49,515 nucleotides of DNA from Niabella drilacis (GTDB lineage Bacteria; Bacteroidota; Bacteroidia; Chitinophagales; Chitinophagaceae). Position 1 is the stretch's first letter. Every line of letters starts with the position of its first letter. Below, in pieces: positions 7,154 to 16,219 of this stretch. The translations under genes were made by a program, and so were the position numbers. The notes under the pieces are model-generated. The model did no database searches. It was not told where the DNA came from and worked only from the letters and a program-made list of their open reading frames with translations. The DNA lies in NCBI RefSeq assembly GCF_900101395.1, contig NZ_FMZO01000027.1, positions 1 to 49,515 on the forward strand, given 5' to 3'.

Positions 7154-8812
7154 TTAGGGAGCAATCCTTATTTTTACGATATTCCCCACTTCTTTGTTAT
7201 CAAACCGGTTAAAATCCCCTACAATAAACAGCACTTTAGAGCCACTCACATCGGGGCGCTCCAGTATGGCGGAAATGCTGCCGCTGAACATTCCCATGGC
7301 ATTACAGCCGGGCGCCAGGGATCCATCGGCTTTCAGGATGGCTATCCCTTCCCTTACAATGCCATCGTATTTGGAGAACCCGCCGGAAATAATGACCCGC
7401 CCGTCTCTCAGCTGCCCGGCATAGGAGATGCCCGTACCGTCGATAGCTTTGAGCTGGAAGCCGGAATCCACACTGCCGTCCTCATTGATCATTACCACCC
7501 CGTTGGCCGGCTGGCCATTGTAATTTTTGAACCCACCGGTCAGTAACATTTTATGAGTGGTGCTATTGTAGGTGATCCGGCTAACAGCCCCATCGGCGCC
7601 AGCCTGGCCGGCATTAAAGCTTTCATCCACCAGCCCGGTAGCGGGATCGATCTTCGTAATATAATTCACCCTTTTTTTGTTAAACGTGGTAAAGCTGCCT
7701 ACTACGATAAAGCTTCCATCCGGCAGACGGATAGCGTCGGTGACAAACCCGTTACCCGCTTCATACCCTTTTTTCAGGATAGGATCATAGTTAAAGGAAG
7801 AATCAAATTCTCCGCCGTGTTTCATCTGCACCAGCTGGTCGGAAATTACATAATCGTACTGGTAGCTGTATCTGGTGGACCGCTCGTATAAAACACTGGC
7901 ATAGCGGTTAAAGTTGCCAAACGCAGTGTAGGTATACCGGCCCTCGTTTTCTTTATAAAACAGGTTGGTGACCCCGCTCAGGAAACCGCCTCCAAAGCTC
8001 TGAAGCTGTGCGTTGAAGATGGGCACCAGGGCCTTACTGTCTTCCGGGTGATTGTCCGGATCCGGATTTATAACATCTACGGAAGTACGCTCCAGCGCCC
8101 CGTTCCGGCCGGTAAAAATAACCAGACCGCCCAGGTTGTTGATGGTGTCGCACCTGGAAAAGGTACCGGCGATCAGGTATTTTCCGTCCGGAGTTTCTGC
8201 TACCGATGTTACCGGACCGTCAAAGCCTGTTTTGCCCAACTCAAACCGTTCATCCCCGGTTACAAAGTCGCCGTTGCCATCGATAACGGCTATACGGGAC
8301 ACCGCTGCATTGGCCGTAGCCGCATTCTTGTAATCCGTAAACTCCCCGTAAACCACCAGTGAATTATCGTATCCTCTTCTTGAAAAAATGCCTCTTATGG
8401 GCGCGTTCGACCGGTAGGCTCCCGGGTTAAAATTCGGGTCTATCGACACCTTCCCGGTTACAATAAAGGAAGGGCCAAAATAGTACTCGTTGTTGATCAG
8501 TATCGATGATCCGCCGGAGCTGGCGTTTTCCGGCACTTTTACATCAATGGCATCCTCCCTTACCGCCACCACTTCGGCTTCCATTTTGTTGATAAAAAAT
8601 TTGAACTGCCCTTTTTTCCCATCCAGACCTTTTACCGCAAAAGTGGTTACGATACCCGCACCCCCGCTGGCAGGTGAGGGCTTGTCGCCCAAAAACTTAA
8701 CCAGGGGCAAGGGCGAAGGCGGGTATACCTCAGTGGCCTTAACATCCTCCTTTTTACAGGAACCGAAAAAAAGCAATAAGGAAGCGAGAAAAAAACAAAT
8801 ATGTTTCATCAT
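7154..8812 (-). CDS. DUF5008-like lipoprotein with IPT/TIG and delta-60-type propeller repeats
   Basis: From the ATG at 8812 this is a 552-residue lipoprotein with FGSCKK as lipobox. After a short linker comes an IPT/TIG-like Ig fold (about 35-125), then a long series of repeats with patterns such as LPDGSFIVVGSF, DGRVIISGGFSKYDG and NEDGSVDSGF, which are typical of delta-60/NHL-like beta-propellers. I assign DUF5008 from memory of similar SusCD loci, not from a search. It probably sits on the outside of the outer membrane as an extra binding subunit for the second SusC/SusD pair. An in-frame GTG at 8836 overlaps the preceding stop, but the ATG pair at 8812/8809 sits just before the signal peptide and is preferred. 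Confidence 0.75.
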   Translation of the reverse strand: MMKHICFFLASLLLFFGSCKKEDVKATEVYPPSPLPLVKFLGDKPSPASGGAGIVTTFAVKGLDGKKGQFKFFINKMEAEVVAVREDAIDVKVPENASSGGSSILINNEYYFGPSFIVTGKVSIDPNFNPGAYRSNAPIRGIFSRRGYDNSLVVYGEFTDYKNAATANAAVSRIAVIDGNGDFVTGDERFELGKTGFDGPVTSVAETPDGKYLIAGTFSRCDTINNLGGLVIFTGRNGALERTSVDVINPDPDNHPEDSKALVPIFNAQLQSFGGGFLSGVTNLFYKENEGRYTYTAFGNFNRYASVLYERSTRYSYQYDYVISDQLVQMKHGGEFDSSFNYDPILKKGYEAGNGFVTDAIRLPDGSFIVVGSFTTFNKKRVNYITKIDPATGLVDESFNAGQAGADGAVSRITYNSTTHKMLLTGGFKNYNGQPANGVVMINEDGSVDSGFQLKAIDGTGISYAGQLRDGRVIISGGFSKYDGIVREGIAILKADGSLAPGCNAMGMFSGSISAILERPDVSGSKVLFIVGDFNRFDNKEVGNIVKIRIAP

Positions 8813-8835
8813 GTCAATTCTATTTTTAATAAACA

Positions 8836-9606
8836 CTATTCGATCCCGGCATTGACCGCATCCAGGTAAAAATTAAAAGGATCAAAGCCAAAAAAAGCAA
8901 GATTATAAACCACCAGATCGTCGCTATTATTATCGTTATAAGCATCCGATGCATAACTGCTCAAGGCATGTACGTAGCCGTTTGTTGGCTTAATATTGAC
9001 CGAAGCTACATCCACCTTTCTCCAGCTGAAATAATCGCGTGCGGCTGCTTCTGAGGGAATGTAGGCCAGCTGCAGGTAACGGTAGCCTGCATATTTTACG
9101 CCGCCGGCACTCATTTGGATCACCCCGGCATTCATCAGCTGCCCGTCGTAAGAGGAGTATACCTGACCGGAAAAGGCAGAAAGATTCTGCGGGTCCAGTT
9201 GGGGGTAATCGTTCATTGATTTGGCTCCTTTAAACAGGTACCGGCAGAGGTATTTTTTCCAAACGGCCGGTTTGATCTGCTCCATACGGGTTACCGGGGG
9301 CTTCCCCTGGAATCCGAGGATACCGTTCACTGTCTCCAGGGTGGCTCGCACCGTAGAGTCCATGGGCGCATAAAAAGTGATGGTTTCCGTATTGAATACA
9401 TTTTCCATCCCAGCCATCTTTATGATCTTTATGGTGGAATCGAAATAATGCGGCCTCGACCGGAGATACTCCAGCACGGTACCATTGAACTCCGGGGACA
9501 GGGTGCCCGTATCCCTGTAATAGTCTTTTTTACAACTGCCGCCCAATACCAGCAACGCTGCCAGTACCAAATAATAACGGGTCAATATATTACGCATCTC
9601 AATCAT
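8836..9606 (-). CDS. FAS1 (fasciclin)-domain lipoprotein, second module
   Basis: This 256-residue lipoprotein (lipobox GGSCKK) carries one fasciclin domain: the helix YLRSRPHYFDSTIKII, then the FAS1 H1 signature ETITFYAPMDST, then a segment matching the middle of the domain. FAS1 domains mediate adhesion and protein or glycan contacts. It follows the second SusD by 28 bases, and a similar protein (15483-16205) follows the first SusD, so each receptor pair has its own FAS1 partner. I infer that it forms part of the surface complex rather than being an enzyme. The ATG codons at 9606 and 9597 are both possible; the second lies closer to the signal peptide. Confidence 0.75.
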   Translation of the reverse strand: MIEMRNILTRYYLVLAALLVLGGSCKKDYYRDTGTLSPEFNGTVLEYLRSRPHYFDSTIKIIKMAGMENVFNTETITFYAPMDSTVRATLETVNGILGFQGKPPVTRMEQIKPAVWKKYLCRYLFKGAKSMNDYPQLDPQNLSAFSGQVYSSYDGQLMNAGVIQMSAGGVKYAGYRYLQLAYIPSEAAARDYFSWRKVDVASVNIKPTNGYVHALSSYASDAYNDNNSDDLVVYNLAFFGFDPFNFYLDAVNAGIE

Positions 9607-9634
9607 TTCATGGTTTTTATAAAATACCTTATCC

Positions 9635-11176
9635 TTAGTTGAGCCAGTACTGGTTTAAGACAATATCCGGGTTATTGTTTCTTGCGGCGGGATCAATGGG
9701 CCAGGTCCAGGCGCCCGCCTTAAACTGCTCCACGGAGCAATGGAAACCATAGCGGTACTGCAGGTTGGTGATCCGTTTGGTACGCACCACATCATACCAG
9801 TACTGCGCCTCGCCCATAAACTCGCGGCAGCGTTCATAAAAGATATTGTCCAGCAGCGTCTCTTCTCCATCATCCAGGAAGGGCGTTGCACCGGCGCGGG
9901 CCCTTACCTCGTTCACCAGCCGGAGGGCCTTGCCCCGGTCGCCCAGGTGCGTAAGGGCTTCTGCCTGCAAAAGGTTTACATCCGGCAGGCGAAACACGAT
10001 CTGGTTATCATCCGGGTTCACATCCTCCGCGTTTTCGTTGGCAAATACGTTTGCATATTTAAGCATAATGAATTTACCGGTGCCGCTGTACATGGTAGCG
10101 GGGTTAAACCAGGCCGTCTTGCGCAGGTCCGGCTTATCCTGGGGATAGAGCTCATACATAAAGTCGGGGATGTAGTAAATATAGCTTTCCGTAATACCCG
10201 CCCGCTTATAGGGCGCATACAGCACATTATCCGAAAAAGCGCTCCAGCCAAAGGACTCCCCGTAGTTCACATTCTGGGGTATTTCAAAAAGTCCCTCCCG
10301 GCTGCGGCCTTTAAAGATCTCCTTGGTACGGGTCAGCGGCAGCAGTTCATAAGCCTGCTTGCCCCCCTCGTTCCAGAGCTCATCGCCCAGCGCGTCTACC
10401 TTTTTATAATAAGTCTCCTGGTTGGTTTCGTCAAAAGCAGCCAGCCACATATTGATGTGCATCTGCAGTACAATGGCAGACCCCCGCATGGCCCTTACCG
10501 CCAGCAGGGCCGGGTTATCATAGGTCCAGGGCAGGCCCTTGCGGTATTGGTCCAGGTCGGCCGAGCAGCTTTTCAGGACTTCGGCCATCGGCGCCCGCCT
10601 CAGGCTGCCGTTAAAATAGGGTTCTGTGTAATAGGGTACATCGCCATAGATCCGTATCATAAAAAAGTAGCAGAGGTTGCGCATAAAGGCCGCCTCGCCC
10701 AGGTACCGGGCTTTGTCTGCATCCGACATAGAGGGGTCATCAATACCCGGGATCCGGTCAATAGCAATATTGGCCGATGCGATGGTCTTAAAAAAACGGT
10801 CCCACTGGGTAAAGCGATTGGTATTCCAAAAGTCAACACTGTAATTTACAACTGCTTTGATGTTATTGCTGGTCAGGTACCCGAAATATTCCCTTCCGCC
10901 GCCGGGGTGCACCAGGGGAGCGCCCCTCAGGTCGCCCGTCCAGCACAGGAACGGAAATTCGCCGGCACCGGAAGGCGCTGTCATATCCGGGCGGAACACG
11001 GCCTCGCGGAACAGCTCATACAACCCGTTGGTATACCGCTCCACATCCGATTTATTGCGCCAGAAATTGTTACCGGAAAGATCGCTGGGCGGGTTCAGGC
11101 TCAGGAATTTCTTGCAGCCTAGGTTGCCCAGCAGCACCCACCCGATCAAAATAATATATAAGGCTTTTTTCATCAT
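9635..11176 (-). CDS. SusD/RagB-family surface lipoprotein, second module
   Basis: This is a nutrient-binding lid for the neighbouring SusC transporter. The signal peptide ends in the lipobox LGNLGCKKF. Hallmarks are the N-terminal SusD-like region (NFWRNKSDVERYTNGLYELF), the TPR-like core with YLGEAAFMRNLCYFFMIR and YGDVPYYTEP, and the C-terminal segment RCREFMGEAQYWYDVVRTK ending NQYWLN. At about 512 residues it has the normal family length. The reading frame is open back to 11311 inside susC, but the paired ATGs at 11176 and 11173 precede the signal peptide and lie 10 bases after the SusC stop, so they are the real start. Confidence 0.92.
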   Translation of the reverse strand: MMKKALYIILIGWVLLGNLGCKKFLSLNPPSDLSGNNFWRNKSDVERYTNGLYELFREAVFRPDMTAPSGAGEFPFLCWTGDLRGAPLVHPGGGREYFGYLTSNNIKAVVNYSVDFWNTNRFTQWDRFFKTIASANIAIDRIPGIDDPSMSDADKARYLGEAAFMRNLCYFFMIRIYGDVPYYTEPYFNGSLRRAPMAEVLKSCSADLDQYRKGLPWTYDNPALLAVRAMRGSAIVLQMHINMWLAAFDETNQETYYKKVDALGDELWNEGGKQAYELLPLTRTKEIFKGRSREGLFEIPQNVNYGESFGWSAFSDNVLYAPYKRAGITESYIYYIPDFMYELYPQDKPDLRKTAWFNPATMYSGTGKFIMLKYANVFANENAEDVNPDDNQIVFRLPDVNLLQAEALTHLGDRGKALRLVNEVRARAGATPFLDDGEETLLDNIFYERCREFMGEAQYWYDVVRTKRITNLQYRYGFHCSVEQFKAGAWTWPIDPAARNNNPDIVLNQYWLN

Positions 11177-11186
11177 CGCACTGTTT

Positions 11187-14100
11187 TTAAAATTGAACAT
11201 TAATACCCGCCGCATAACTACGCGCAGAGGGATATCCACCGGAAACATCCCTTCCCAGCGAGGTAACATTTTCCGGGTTGGGTCCGCTGTATTTGGAGAA
11301 GGTATACACATTATTGGCCGTTAACGTAACCCGGAGCTGCGAAATCCCAAAACGTTGTGTAAAGTTACGATCCACCATGTACCCCAATACAATGGAGCCT
11401 ATTTTCAGATAAGAACCATCTTCCATAAACAGGGTCTGGTTGGTACGGAAGGGGTCCAGGGTACCCGCCCTGCGAAAATCAAAGGGATTCGGGTATTTGG
11501 CGCCTTCAGTGCCCACGGACCGGTCCGCATTCAGGGGTTTCCAGTAATTATACTGGTCAATCGGTGTGAGCGAACCGCCGCCGCTTACATCAAAATAAAG
11601 AGGCCGGGTGTATCGCTGAAGATCAGAAGCGGTTACGGTATTCAAAAGATCCCGTTTATACACATAGGCCATATTAATGCTTAAGGAAAGCGACCGGTTC
11701 AGCATAAATTCATTTAAAAGACCGCCAAAGAACAGGGGCTCGGGGTTGCCGATGGGCTGCAGGTCTTTTTCGTCAATGATATAATCCCCGTTCACATCCG
11801 TCCACCGGGGATCACCCGCCTGGAAATAGAACCCGGACCCGATACCCAGTTGCTGGCGTTTACCGGTGGCGGGATTTACAGGAACATCGGCCGTGCTGGC
11901 ATACACTCCCTGGGTATAGTACAGCAGGTTGGATATAGGATTGCGGCCCAGGCGTTTAATAACGGGAACGGACCCACTTATCCCCTGCAATAACTCCCTG
12001 CTCCCATCCGGAAGACGGGTCAGTGTGCCCTTATTATAGTTACCCGTTAACCGTACCGTCCACTGCAACGGCCTTTCCGGCTTAAAGATCCGGAAGGTAA
12101 AGGTCCAGTCAATACCCTGATTTACCAGGCTACCGGTATTGGTTGCCTTACGCGAAAAGCCATTGGTATTGTTCAGGTCAATATCAATGATCTGGTTATC
12201 GTTGGAACGGTAGTACGGCTCTAAACTCACTTCCACCCGGTTCTGGAACAACCCCAGTTCGAGCGCCCCGGTAATATCTGAGCCAATTTCGGGCAGAAAT
12301 TCAGGACTGGGGATATTTCCAAAGTCAATGGTAACTGTGGGGTCATTGTTATACCGGGGTCCGTAAATGTACTTTCCATACACATTAAAAATGTTCCCGC
12401 TGGGCCGTATATTCCGTCCCCATCCCATCCTGATGCCCCCATAGCTGAGCCAGGAAACATTTTTAAACCAGCTTTCCTTGCCAAAGTTCCAGCGGCCGCT
12501 TACAGTAGGGCTTTGGGTATAGCCCCGGGAAGGGCCGTTGATGGAAGTTCCGTCAAGCCGGTAACCAAAGTTCAGGACATATTTTGACATATAGTTGTAC
12601 TCTACGGTTCCGCCATAGCCATGTTGCCGGCTGTCTGTCATGTTGGTGGTTCCCCCTTTGGAGTTTCCCCCATTGGCGCCAATGGGGCCCTCGACCTGGT
12701 CATCCGGAGTTTGCGAAAGGAAAATGGTATTGGCCTTTGCCCCGGAACTTGATACTTCATTAAACATATAGGCACTTACCATGTGTGCTTTTTCCTCACC
12801 ACCAAATGACTTTACATAGCTGAGCATTGTACGGTTGGTTAAGGAATAGTTACGATCGTTATAATTCTCCGCCCTGGAAGAACCATTATTCAGAAACGAT
12901 GGGGTAAACCGGTCCGAGGTTCCGGAGTTGAATCCATAGCCCAGGTCATTCTGCAGCTGGAGTCCCTGCAGCAGCTGGTACCGGATAACCAGGTTGGAAA
13001 GGATATTCGACGTTTTATTATGATCCCGGATACTCTCCGAGCTCAGCACACTGTTGTTGTCTGAAAAAAGTGTGGGCGGCGGCAACAGCGATGAGGCGTT
13101 GGCCCCGGAAGCCACCCCTGTCTGAAACAGGCCTACGCCGCTTCCGTTCTGCTTGGTGCCCAGGCCTCCCTGCAGGCTGGCGATCATCTTGAATTTTTCG
13201 GTTGGCTCATAGGTCACATTCATATTGATATTGTACCGCGTAAAGCCGGTATTGCGGATGATCCCGTTCTCCTTATAATAGTTCAGGTTGGTTTTATAGC
13301 TGAATACCCTGTCCCCTCCGTAAATGGAAATATTATGCGTTTGGTTAAAGGTGTTGCCGTAAAAATATTTCTGCCAGTTGGTAGAGTTATTATAATAGGG
13401 GTTCAGGCTATCCGTTAAATACGGGATCAGATTGATCTCCTGCCGCGACCGCTCCGGCGAGGCGGTATCATAATCCATGATGGTACGCAGACGGATGGCT
13501 CTTTCCTCCGCGCCACCCAGCACCTGCCGCAACCTGGGCGGGGTGTTCATAAAGAAATTCGCAGAATAGCCTACTACCGGCACTTTGGAGCGCCCTCTTT
13601 TGGTAGTGATGATGATCACCCCGTAGGTAGCTTTGGCACCATACTGGGAGGTGGCCGTGGCATCCTTCAAAAACTCGAACGACTCAATATCTTCCGGCGG
13701 TATCAGGGATACAGGATTGATACCCGTAGACCCGGTCTGGTAGCCATACTGGTAGCCGGAGTTCACATCTACCTGCACCCCATCGATCACGAACAGCGGG
13801 GACGTAGGCGTTAACATACCGTCTGAAGACACGCCGATGCTGGAACTACCCCGGATATTGATGGTACCCATGGCGCCCGGGGAACCGGTATTGTTCTGGA
13901 TATTTACACCGGCCACACGCCCCTGCAGCAGCGACATTACGTTACCGGCGGGTATATCCTGGATCTCCTTACCGCTGATGGTAACACTGGAGCCCGTTGC
14001 CAGCTCCCTTTTGGTTTGCCGCAGCCCCTGCACCACTACCTGGTTCATCGGGTTATCCTTGGTCTTCATCACCACCCGCATGCTGTCTACCACATTGCCC

Positions 14101-14411
14101 GCTTTCAGGGTCACTGTTTCAAAACCAATGGAGGAAAATATAAGATTCGTGCCAATGGGTACACTTACGGTAAACCGTCCTATAGAGTCCGTTTGCCCCA
14201 AATGGTTCAGGGCGGTTTCCTTCCCCCTCGATACCGTTACCCCCGACATGGGTGTTTGAGAATCGGCATCGATCACCGTTCCGCTAACCTTTACCGTGCC
14301 CTGCGCCGATGCGCGTTCTGTTTGAAAAGCGAACAGCAGTAATACAAGGCTTATGTGCACTATGGCTCTCATATCGTATAGTTTATTAATGCTCATCAAC
14401 ATCCTGTGCAT
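11187..14411 (-). CDS. SusC/RagA-family TonB-dependent transporter, second module (with carboxypeptidase-like N-terminal domain)
   Basis: This is a 1074-residue outer-membrane TonB-dependent transporter. After a signal peptide ending near ERASAQ come a CarboxypepD_reg-like domain (VSGTVIDADSQTPMSGVTV, about 40-120), the plug with the SusC signature (VMSLLQGRVAGVNIQ, NIRGSSSIG, PLFVIDGVQVD, DATATSQYGAKATYGVIIITTK) and a 22-stranded barrel ending in an aromatic strand. It imports the ligand captured by the downstream SusD. Unlike the first SusC of the operon it keeps the N-terminal extension. It follows the DUF5007-like gene by 9 bases. The first ATG (14411) gives a long leader; the ATG at 14372 (MRAIVHIS) would give a more ordinary signal peptide. 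Confidence 0.93.
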   Translation of the reverse strand: MHRMLMSINKLYDMRAIVHISLVLLLFAFQTERASAQGTVKVSGTVIDADSQTPMSGVTVSRGKETALNHLGQTDSIGRFTVSVPIGTNLIFSSIGFETVTLKAGNVVDSMRVVMKTKDNPMNQVVVQGLRQTKRELATGSSVTISGKEIQDIPAGNVMSLLQGRVAGVNIQNNTGSPGAMGTINIRGSSSIGVSSDGMLTPTSPLFVIDGVQVDVNSGYQYGYQTGSTGINPVSLIPPEDIESFEFLKDATATSQYGAKATYGVIIITTKRGRSKVPVVGYSANFFMNTPPRLRQVLGGAEERAIRLRTIMDYDTASPERSRQEINLIPYLTDSLNPYYNNSTNWQKYFYGNTFNQTHNISIYGGDRVFSYKTNLNYYKENGIIRNTGFTRYNINMNVTYEPTEKFKMIASLQGGLGTKQNGSGVGLFQTGVASGANASSLLPPPTLFSDNNSVLSSESIRDHNKTSNILSNLVIRYQLLQGLQLQNDLGYGFNSGTSDRFTPSFLNNGSSRAENYNDRNYSLTNRTMLSYVKSFGGEEKAHMVSAYMFNEVSSSGAKANTIFLSQTPDDQVEGPIGANGGNSKGGTTNMTDSRQHGYGGTVEYNYMSKYVLNFGYRLDGTSINGPSRGYTQSPTVSGRWNFGKESWFKNVSWLSYGGIRMGWGRNIRPSGNIFNVYGKYIYGPRYNNDPTVTIDFGNIPSPEFLPEIGSDITGALELGLFQNRVEVSLEPYYRSNDNQIIDIDLNNTNGFSRKATNTGSLVNQGIDWTFTFRIFKPERPLQWTVRLTGNYNKGTLTRLPDGSRELLQGISGSVPVIKRLGRNPISNLLYYTQGVYASTADVPVNPATGKRQQLGIGSGFYFQAGDPRWTDVNGDYIIDEKDLQPIGNPEPLFFGGLLNEFMLNRSLSLSINMAYVYKRDLLNTVTASDLQRYTRPLYFDVSGGGSLTPIDQYNYWKPLNADRSVGTEGAKYPNPFDFRRAGTLDPFRTNQTLFMEDGSYLKIGSIVLGYMVDRNFTQRFGISQLRVTLTANNVYTFSKYSGPNPENVTSLGRDVSGGYPSARSYAAGINVQF

Positions 14412-14420
14412 ATCCTGAAA

Positions 14421-15470
14421 TTAATCGTTGTCAAATTTTGGATTATCCGTTATAAACGCAAATACGATCTCCCAGTTGCCGGGCTCATAAATAGCAAAGT
14501 CGAGCGCCAGCAAACCGTTGTCTGCAAAACCGCCAAAACCGAGGCGGTCAAAGGTGAACCATACACTTGCCCGGTCGCCATTCGTATTGGTATACCTGGT
14601 AGGTAAAGTAATAGCAGGCAGCGGATAGGCTACATCATAAGTAACCTCGGTGGCCGTTTTACGCATATTAAACCCATGCACCAGGTGCGCCCAGTCTGTA
14701 GTAGCAAAACGGGCCGGGTCTATGGGATTGAAAAGGGTATCCAGGAACCGGAAGGTGAGCGTATTGCCCGAAAGCCCGGGCCGGTCTACCTTACGGATAT
14801 AGACCTGGATATCAAAAGGGCCCAGGTACCGGCCCTTGGTCGTGCCTTTTATCCTGATTCCGCTGGGAAATACCCCGTTGGACACCGGCTGCCCGGTAAT
14901 AGCATCCCGGTTGGAGGGCTCAAAGGGCCGCTCGTAAAAAGGCTGCAACTTCAGATCCCTGAAGTACTTCCGACCGCCGGAGTTGGATAGCTCTACATCA
15001 AACCGGTACCCCGAGTCGGGCTGGGGTTTGATCAGCGCCGCCCGCGACTCCGACCACATGGTGACGGTTCCGCTATGTTCCCCGATATCAAAGAGCGGCC
15101 GGTACTGGATCTCTCTTTTTGCTTCGATCTCGGCCACTGATTTTTCGTTACCATCGTAAGCCGCCTTCCATACTTTTACCGGGAAGATGTCGGTTAATTC
15201 GGGTGCGGGCAGGCCATTCCAGCGCCGCGGGTTTACGATCTTGAACGTAGCCGGGAACGTAGTGGTTCCTTTAAAAAAGTTATCCTGGAAAAAAGTGGTC
15301 CGCCCCAAAACCGGCTGGAACACAGTGGTGGTAAACCGGCTGTTGTCCCCTACATTCTCTCTCTCCTTTGGCAGGTTCTTGCTGCACGACACTGCCAAAA
15401 GCACTAATGCAGCCAGGCCCGTCCAATATGCGAATGTTAATCTCTTGTACATATATCTTTCTTGTGTCAT
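14421..15470 (-). CDS. DUF5007-like lipoprotein
   Basis: This is a lipoprotein of about 349 residues with the lipobox AVSCSK. The mature part begins with a pattern (FQPVLGRTTFFQDNFFKGTTTFPATFKI) that I associate from memory with DUF5007, a Bacteroidota family found in SusCD loci; its function is unknown. The rest alternates beta strands and loops (YRFDVELSNSGG, GPFDIQVYIRKVD, WEIVFAFITDNP), suggesting Ig-like or jellyroll domains. It is the fourth gene of the first module, where the second module has a DUF5008-like gene, so the two modules differ in this subunit. ATG at 15470 or 15452 may be the start; the second is nearer the signal peptide. Confidence 0.7.
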   Translation of the reverse strand: MTQERYMYKRLTFAYWTGLAALVLLAVSCSKNLPKERENVGDNSRFTTTVFQPVLGRTTFFQDNFFKGTTTFPATFKIVNPRRWNGLPAPELTDIFPVKVWKAAYDGNEKSVAEIEAKREIQYRPLFDIGEHSGTVTMWSESRAALIKPQPDSGYRFDVELSNSGGRKYFRDLKLQPFYERPFEPSNRDAITGQPVSNGVFPSGIRIKGTTKGRYLGPFDIQVYIRKVDRPGLSGNTLTFRFLDTLFNPIDPARFATTDWAHLVHGFNMRKTATEVTYDVAYPLPAITLPTRYTNTNGDRASVWFTFDRLGFGGFADNGLLALDFAIYEPGNWEIVFAFITDNPKFDND

Positions 15471-15482
15471 GATGATTGCTGG

Positions 15483-16205
15483 TTATTGAATTATCGGGTC
15501 TCTCCGGTTCATCGCCCTTACAAAATCGGATCCGAAACCAAAATCATGGCCCGGCGGCAGCAGGTTGATCACCGCGTTCTTTGCCTCTATATCTACCACC
15601 ATGGTGTTTACACGGGTCCAGTAACGGGTAAAGATCTTCTTGGTGCTGTCTGAACCGGGGTAGCTGAAAATAACGGAGAGCGGCCCTCCGCCCACATAGC
15701 CCGAAGCATCAGAATACCCCAGCTGCAGCTGCATATCAAAGTTGTATTTCATCGTGGGCAGGAAAACACCATCGGTGGTATGGCGCAGGTCTGCAGAATG
15801 ATGCTTGTCTTTCACAAAATAGCGGCATAAAAAAGTATCCAGCACAACAGGGTCCATACTGGCAATGGAAACGGGCGGCATCTGGGGCACCGAATCTCTC
15901 CGGGCTATATTGATGTTGCCGATGGCCAGCGAAAAGCTCCGGTTGTTGACCGCAAACAGGGTAAGCTCCCTGGTTTTAAGCGTATCGCTAAGGCCGTTGA
16001 TCCGGCTGATGGCCAGCAGCATGGAATCATAGAGGCCGGGCTGCGATTGCAGGTATTCATAAGCCGTGCCGGCAAACTTACCCGCTGTGGGCTTATCATC
16101 ACGGTAACGGTTATCTGTTTTTGTACAGCCGGCATACCCCAGTGCCAGCAACAGCAGCCAGGCGGCTCTTTTTCGCCTCAAAAATGTATACAGCAGATCC
16201 TTCAT
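15483..16205 (-). CDS. FAS1 (fasciclin)-domain lipoprotein, first module
   Basis: This 240-residue lipoprotein (lipobox GYAGCTK, Cys27) contains one fasciclin domain with AYEYLQSQPGLYDSMLLAI and the FAS1 signature LTLFAVNNRSF. It is a paralogue of the protein at 8836-9606, which follows the other SusD. It lies 14 bases after SusD1 and 12 bases before the DUF5007-like gene. I see no catalytic motif. The likely role is structural or adhesive at the cell surface, perhaps linking SusD to the other lipoproteins. Confidence 0.75.
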   Translation of the reverse strand: MKDLLYTFLRRKRAAWLLLLALGYAGCTKTDNRYRDDKPTAGKFAGTAYEYLQSQPGLYDSMLLAISRINGLSDTLKTRELTLFAVNNRSFSLAIGNINIARRDSVPQMPPVSIASMDPVVLDTFLCRYFVKDKHHSADLRHTTDGVFLPTMKYNFDMQLQLGYSDASGYVGGGPLSVIFSYPGSDSTKKIFTRYWTRVNTMVVDIEAKNAVINLLPPGHDFGFGSDFVRAMNRRDPIIQ

Positions 16206-16219
16206 TGTCTTACAATTTT

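Noticed and set aside
9740-11122. 460-codon plus-strand frame opposite the second SusD
   Set aside because: A shadow of a well-supported gene; the product has no recognisable domain and follows the complementary codon pattern.
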